9,690 bases of DNA, taken from NCBI GenBank assembly GCA_014380965.1, contig JACMIV010000290.1, positions 1 to 9,690 on the forward strand. The letters run 5' to 3'. The notes below the pieces were generated by a model. That model searched no databases and was not told the DNA's origin. It worked only from the letters and a program-made list of their open reading frames with translations. Shown piece by piece: positions 6,571 to 9,690 of the stretch. The translations under genes were made by a program, and so were the position numbers. This stretch comes from Rhizobiaceae bacterium (lineage in GTDB: Bacteria > Pseudomonadota > Alphaproteobacteria > Rhizobiales > Rhizobiaceae). Numbering within the stretch: position 1 is the first letter of the stretch; each line of letters opens with the position of its first letter.

Positions 6571-7566
6571 ATGGCGAGAGCGAAGCGACATCCAGCAGCA
6601 GAGTGGCCGACCATCGGTCTTGCCGTCGTCATCCACGGAGCATGGCTTGCCATCACCTTCTTCTGGCAGAGCATTCCCGTGCCGATCCTGGCACTCGCGG
6701 GCGGCTGGCTCGTCGCCTGGCACGGCTCGCTCCAGCACGAGGTCCTGCACGGACACCCGACGCGGTCGCGCCGTTTGAACGATCTCGTCGGCTCCGTCCC
6801 GCTGGGGCTCTGGCTGCCCTACCCGATCTACCGGGCCAGCCATCTGCGCCATCACAACGACGAAGCGCTGACGGACCCGATCGACGATCCGGAGTCGGCC
6901 TATCTCACCGCAGAGGCCTGGGGGCGGCTCGGAGCCGTCGGCCGCTGTCTGGCGGATTTCAACAACACGCTGGCGGGGAGGCTGACGCTGGGGCCACTGG
7001 TGATGATCAGCGGGTTCCTCTGGCAGGAGGCGTCGCGTCTTCTTCACGGCGATACGAGCCATCTGCGTGTCTGGCTCCTTCATCTGGCGGCGGTCGGCCT
7101 GCTTCTGTCCTGGGTGGTCATCGTCTGCGGCATGCCGGCTAGCCTCTATCTCGTAGCCTTCGTCTATGCCGGCGCCGCCTTCACGCGGCTGCGCTCCTTC
7201 GCCGAGCATCGCTCCGCGGACGAACGGGACGAGCGCACCGCCATCGTTGAGCAGGCGGGCGTCTTCGGGCTGCTGTTTCTCAACAACAACTTGCACGTCC
7301 TGCACCACAAGCGTCCCCGGCTCCCATGGTACCGGCTGCCAGCGACGTACCGCGAGGAGCGCGAGGCGCTGATCCGCACCAATGGCGGTCTCGTCTATGC
7401 CGGCTACGGGGACGTCGCGCGCCGCTTCCTGTTCCGGCGCCACGATACGCCGCTGCATCCCACGCAGCAGGCGCTCTACCCCGGCCGATCCGCAGAAGCC
7501 GAGCCATCGGTCCGGCTGCCGGACGGAATTTCAGCTCTCTGCTTCGTCCGAGCCCGCCTCGCCTGA
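6571..7566 (+). CDS. Membrane fatty acid desaturase family protein (di-iron desaturase/hydroxylase)
   Basis: A 331-residue integral membrane non-heme di-iron enzyme of the fatty acid desaturase superfamily. All three histidine boxes are present: H56-EVL-H60-G-H62, H91-LR-HH (94-95) and H242-VL-HH (245-246), plus an extra H213 in the AEH segment often used as a ligand. Hydrophobic segments at about 14-32, 37-52, 71-86, 136-150 and 167-205 fit membrane anchoring, with the histidine boxes on the cytoplasmic side. The C-terminal tail after residue 295 is unlike the family core. Members desaturate acyl lipids or hydroxylate other hydrophobic substrates such as carotenoids or alkanes, and the sequence does not decide which. 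Electron donors are not encoded nearby. The AGGGG at 6560-6564 supports the ATG at 6571. Its place between a binding protein and a sulfurtransferase is unexpected and its relation to sulfur is unknown. Confidence 0.88.
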   Translation: MARAKRHPAAEWPTIGLAVVIHGAWLAITFFWQSIPVPILALAGGWLVAWHGSLQHEVLHGHPTRSRRLNDLVGSVPLGLWLPYPIYRASHLRHHNDEALTDPIDDPESAYLTAEAWGRLGAVGRCLADFNNTLAGRLTLGPLVMISGFLWQEASRLLHGDTSHLRVWLLHLAAVGLLLSWVVIVCGMPASLYLVAFVYAGAAFTRLRSFAEHRSADERDERTAIVEQAGVFGLLFLNNNLHVLHHKRPRLPWYRLPATYREEREALIRTNGGLVYAGYGDVARRFLFRRHDTPLHPTQQALYPGRSAEAEPSVRLPDGISALCFVRARLA

Positions 7567-7616
7567 CAGGGGCGACGTCTGCCGCCTGCCTTTCCCGCAA
7601 CCCTCCAGACCCGAAC

Positions 7617-7622
7617 AAAGGA
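7617..7622 (+). promoter_or_regulatory. Ribosome binding site of the sulfurtransferase gene
   Basis: AAAGGA lies 7 bases before the ATG at 7630 and fixes that start, which also gives a complete signal peptide. The gap from the desaturase stop is 63 bases and shows no terminator, so cotranscription is possible. Confidence 0.65.
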
Positions 7623-7629
7623 TAGACCC

Positions 7630-8559
7630 ATGAGAAGCCTCTCGACCCTCCTTCCCGCCGCCAGTGTCGCGCTCGCCTTCTCGTCCACCTCGGCGCTCGC
7701 CCTCGATCCTGCCGAGGGACCGCTGGTCAGCACCGCGTGGCTCGAGAAAAACCTCGGCGATCCAGAGCTTCGCCTGATCGAGGTGTCGGTCGAGCCCGGC
7801 GTCTTCGAGCGTGGCCATATCGAGGGCGCGCAGAACGTCGTTTGGCACACCGACCTCGTCGATACCGTCACGCGCGACATCGCATCTCGGGAGGATTTCG
7901 AGGCGCTGGTGCAACGGCTCGGCATCGACGACAAAAAGACCGTCGTCCTCTACGGCGACAACAACAACTGGTTCGCCGCCTGGGGCGCCTGGGTGTTCGA
8001 CACCTACGGCATCGAGGTGAAGCTGCTCGACGGCGGGCGCAAGAAGTGGGAGGCGGAGAACCTGCCGCTCTCGACCCGCGCCGAGACGGTCGAAGTCTCC
8101 GCGATCACGCTGTCCGAACGCGACGAGAGCCTGCGTGCCCGCCTTCCCGACGTCCTCGCCGCCGTCGAGGGCAAGACCGACGCCGCCATCGTCGACATCC
8201 GCTCGAAGGACGAGTTCTCCGGCAAGATCTTCGCCCCGGAAGGCTCGCAGGAACTCAGCGTTCGCGCCGGTCATGTCCCGAATGCGATCAACGTCCCCTG
8301 GGGAACCGCCGTCGCCGAGGACGGCACGTTCAAGCCGGCGGATGAGCTGAAGGCGATCTATGCGGAAAAGGGCATCGACGGGTCGAAGCCCGTCATCGTC
8401 TACTGCCGGATCGGCGAGCGCTCCAGCCACACTTGGTTCCTCCTGACGAAGATCCTCGGCTACGACGTCAGGAACTACGACGGGTCCTGGACCGAATATG
8501 GCAACTCGGTCGGCTCGCCCATCGTGAACGTCTCGAATACGGTCTGGACCGGCAAGTAG
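7630..8559 (+). CDS. Exported thiosulfate sulfurtransferase with two rhodanese domains
   Basis: A 309-residue periplasmic sulfurtransferase that should move sulfane sulfur from thiosulfate or a similar donor to a thiophilic acceptor via a cysteine persulfide. A Sec signal peptide is clear: MRSLSTLL, a hydrophobic core, then SALA-LDP with cleavage probably after A24. The first rhodanese domain (about 30-150) has YGDNNNWFAAWGAWVF, with D110 where the catalytic cysteine would be, so it is structural. The second (about 170-300) holds VDIRSKDEFSG, GHVPNAINVPW and the active loop YCRIGERSSHTWF with catalytic C259, the CRxGxR-type loop of thiosulfate sulfurtransferases. Length is usual for this tandem architecture. 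It precedes a YeeE/YedE transporter, a pairing often seen for thiosulfate or sulfur uptake. 3-mercaptopyruvate as donor is less likely given the CRIGER loop, but cannot be excluded. Confidence 0.94.
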   Translation: MRSLSTLLPAASVALAFSSTSALALDPAEGPLVSTAWLEKNLGDPELRLIEVSVEPGVFERGHIEGAQNVVWHTDLVDTVTRDIASREDFEALVQRLGIDDKKTVVLYGDNNNWFAAWGAWVFDTYGIEVKLLDGGRKKWEAENLPLSTRAETVEVSAITLSERDESLRARLPDVLAAVEGKTDAAIVDIRSKDEFSGKIFAPEGSQELSVRAGHVPNAINVPWGTAVAEDGTFKPADELKAIYAEKGIDGSKPVIVYCRIGERSSHTWFLLTKILGYDVRNYDGSWTEYGNSVGSPIVNVSNTVWTGK

Positions 8560-8594
8560 GAGTATCGGACGACAGGGAAGCGCAACGGCCGGCC

Positions 8595-8609
8595 GGCAGG
8601 ATGCCTGCC
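8595..8609 (+). other. GC-rich hairpin between the sulfurtransferase and YeeE genes
   Basis: GGCAGG (8595-8600) and CCTGCC (8604-8609) form a 6-bp all-strong-paired stem over a 3-base loop in the 85-base gap. There is no T-run after it, so it is not a standard terminator; it may stabilise or separate the two coding parts of the transcript. The rest of the gap holds AAGGGAG (8627-8633), the likely Shine-Dalgarno sequence of the next gene. Confidence 0.3.
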
Positions 8610-8644
8610 CTTCGTGCCGCCAGTCCAAGGGAGCGCACGAGGCC

Positions 8645-9661
8645 ATGACCGACCGGTTCGAGCGTGACGTCGGAACGTCTCAAACCTTGGCGGCTACCCC
8701 GTTTCCCACCTCTCCCATCCCGCGCGCAGCCTCCTTGTCCTCAAAGCGTCGCCGACAGCCGATCGGGCGGCCCAGACGGCACGCCGCGTTCTCCTCTTTC
8801 GTTGCCCTCGGCATCCTCGTGATTCTCGTCGCGGCCGCGCTCGTTCTTTCGGCCGAGGGCAAGGCACCGCTGTCGCTGTCGCTCGTCTTCGGATCAGCCT
8901 TCGGCCTCGTCTTGCAACGCTCGCGCTTCTGCTTCTACTGCGCCATCCGCGAATGGCTGGAGGAGCGCGAGCCGGGAGGCATCCTCGGGCTGATCACCGC
9001 GGCGGGCGTCGGGTCCGTCGGTTATGCCCTCGTCTTCGGCGCGTGGATGCCCGACCCTTCGACCGGGCGGCTTCCGCCCGACGCCTTCATCGGCCCCCTT
9101 TCCTGGACCCTCGTCCTCGGCGGCCTTGCGTTCGGGGCCGGAATGGCGATCTCGGGCTCCTGCATCTCGGCCCATCTCTACCGTCTCGGCGAGGGATCGC
9201 CGACCGCCCCCTTCGCCCTCCTCGGCACACTGATCGGGTTCGGCCTCGGCTTTGCAAGCTGGAATGCGCTCTACCTTGCCGAGGTCGCTGAAGCCCCGAC
9301 CCTCTGGCTGCCGGCGCTGGCGGGCTATGCCGGCTTTCTTGGCTTGACGCTGCTCGCTCTTCTGGCACTCGCCTGGGCGCCGCTCTTGTGGAGCATGAGA
9401 AGCGCATCGCCCGCCAACGCGGATGCGGCCCCTCATGCCGTTTCGGCGCTGGCGCCGCTTCGCGCCGCCTTCTTCGGCCGCTGGCCGGGCTGGATCGGCG
9501 GCGCCCCGGCATTTTCATGGCTTCGTGCGCTCGTGCAGCGCCGGGGAGATGTATGGGTCGGCGTTCCGCTACAGTGCCGAAGTGGTGCCGCGGCTGTGGT
9601 TCACCCGGCAGACCGCGGATTGCCGGATATTCCACAATGTGTCGGTGGTTGCGATCATTGA
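8645..9661 (+). CDS. YeeE/YedE family sulfur-compound transporter, 3' part replaced at a junction
   Basis: An inner-membrane protein of the YeeE/YedE (TsuA-like) family, whose studied members carry thiosulfate inward through conserved cysteines. Visible hallmarks are LQRSRFCFYCAIREWLEE (C96, C99) and FGAGMAISGSCISAHLYRLGEG (C173), with hydrophobic helices at about 50-70, 77-91, 112-134, 152-170, 187-210, 221-250. RWPGWIGGA (279-287) is the usual start of the last part of the family. After residue 287 the reading PAFSWLRALVQ to the TGA at 9659-9661 does not look like YeeE and lacks membrane character, while another frame reads as VgrG from about 9501. So about 285 genuine residues remain of the usual 350-400 and the final helices, with any second-half cysteine, are missing. 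The product is probably not functional. The first 48 residues form an odd polar, arginine-rich extension; AAGGGAG at 8627 is 11 bases from the ATG, so the start is moderately sure. Confidence 0.8.
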   Translation: MTDRFERDVGTSQTLAATPFPTSPIPRAASLSSKRRRQPIGRPRRHAAFSSFVALGILVILVAAALVLSAEGKAPLSLSLVFGSAFGLVLQRSRFCFYCAIREWLEEREPGGILGLITAAGVGSVGYALVFGAWMPDPSTGRLPPDAFIGPLSWTLVLGGLAFGAGMAISGSCISAHLYRLGEGSPTAPFALLGTLIGFGLGFASWNALYLAEVAEAPTLWLPALAGYAGFLGLTLLALLALAWAPLLWSMRSASPANADAAPHAVSALAPLRAAFFGRWPGWIGGAPAFSWLRALVQRRGDVWVGVPLQCRSGAAAVVHPADRGLPDIPQCVGGCDH

Positions 9662-9690
9662 GACGATCCTGTCGGAGAACGGCATCACCA
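9501..9690 (+). pseudogene. vgrG: Type VI secretion tip protein VgrG, internal fragment (5' end lost at junction, runs off the window)
   Basis: In the frame whose codons begin at 9504, 9507 and so on, the sequence reads PRHFHGFVRSCSAGEMYG, then FRYSAEVVPRLWFTRQTA, DCRIFHNVSVVAIIETIL, SENGIT, open to the window end. This matches the conserved N-terminal (gp27-like) part of VgrG/TssI, where FHGxV, YxxxxVPxLWFLxxxxDCRIF and SVxxIIxxxLxxxGI occur in this order. VgrG forms the trimeric spike tip of the type VI secretion machine. Roughly the first 80-100 residues normally before FHG are absent, since upstream the DNA is yeeE in another frame. The only ATG, at 9549, would give a protein lacking that part. 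Codon choice also changes here, with more GTG, CGG and TCG and fewer C-ending codons. The rest of the gene is outside the window, so its state is unknown. Confidence 0.75.

Noticed and set aside
7531..8646. Minus-strand open frame of 371 codons antisense to the sulfurtransferase
   Set aside because: It is an antisense shadow of a gene with a signal peptide and an intact active-site loop.
1..9690. CRISPR array, tRNA, rRNA, insertion sequence or phage attachment site
   Set aside because: I looked for regular repeats, transposase motifs, terminal inverted repeats and tRNA-like segments on both strands and saw none that could be supported.

Overview
The window is high-GC DNA (roughly two-thirds G+C by eye) with strong G/C third-position bias. 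The protein families and their wording (SsuB/SsuD, a NAD_binding_9-type flavoprotein, a periplasmic tandem rhodanese, YeeE) fit an alphaproteobacterium, most likely of the Hyphomicrobiales. That assignment is an inference from protein style; no rRNA or other taxonomic marker is present.

Layout. (1) 1-942, + strand: the 3' end of an aliphatic-sulfonate ABC transporter ATPase (ssuB), then a peroxiredoxin-like protein. (2) 943-1190: a gap with a candidate promoter and a perfect 12-bp palindrome. (3) 1191-3823, + strand: ssuD (alkanesulfonate monooxygenase) overlapping by GTGA with an FAD/NAD(P)-binding oxidoreductase. (4) 3867-5400, - strand: a beta-carbonic-anhydrase-like gene followed by a serine O-acetyltransferase gene (cysE) broken by one in-frame TAG. 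(5) 5401-5623: divergent intergenic region with a good sigma-70-like promoter facing right. (6) 5624-6421, + strand: a leaderless PhnD-like binding protein with a TTG start. (7) 6571-7566: a membrane desaturase/hydroxylase preceded by two hairpins. (8) 7630-9661: an exported two-domain sulfurtransferase followed by a YeeE/YedE membrane transporter. (9) From about 9500, in a different frame, the sequence becomes the interior of a type VI secretion VgrG gene and stays open to the window end. The YeeE gene has therefore lost its 3' part at this junction.

How the genes fit together: most of the window concerns getting sulfur from non-sulfate sources. SsuB/SsuD import sulfonates and release sulfite from them. 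The rhodanese and YeeE families handle thiosulfate or sulfane sulfur in the periplasm and across the membrane. CysE makes O-acetylserine, the acceptor of sulfide in cysteine synthesis. The carbonic anhydrase belongs to a small Cab-type group that is related to carbonyl sulfide hydrolases, so a role in sulfide release is possible but unproven. Two genes at the right-hand side are damaged (cysE by a nonsense codon, yeeE/vgrG by a junction), which suggests a decaying or recently rearranged accessory region, or sequence/assembly errors at these points.
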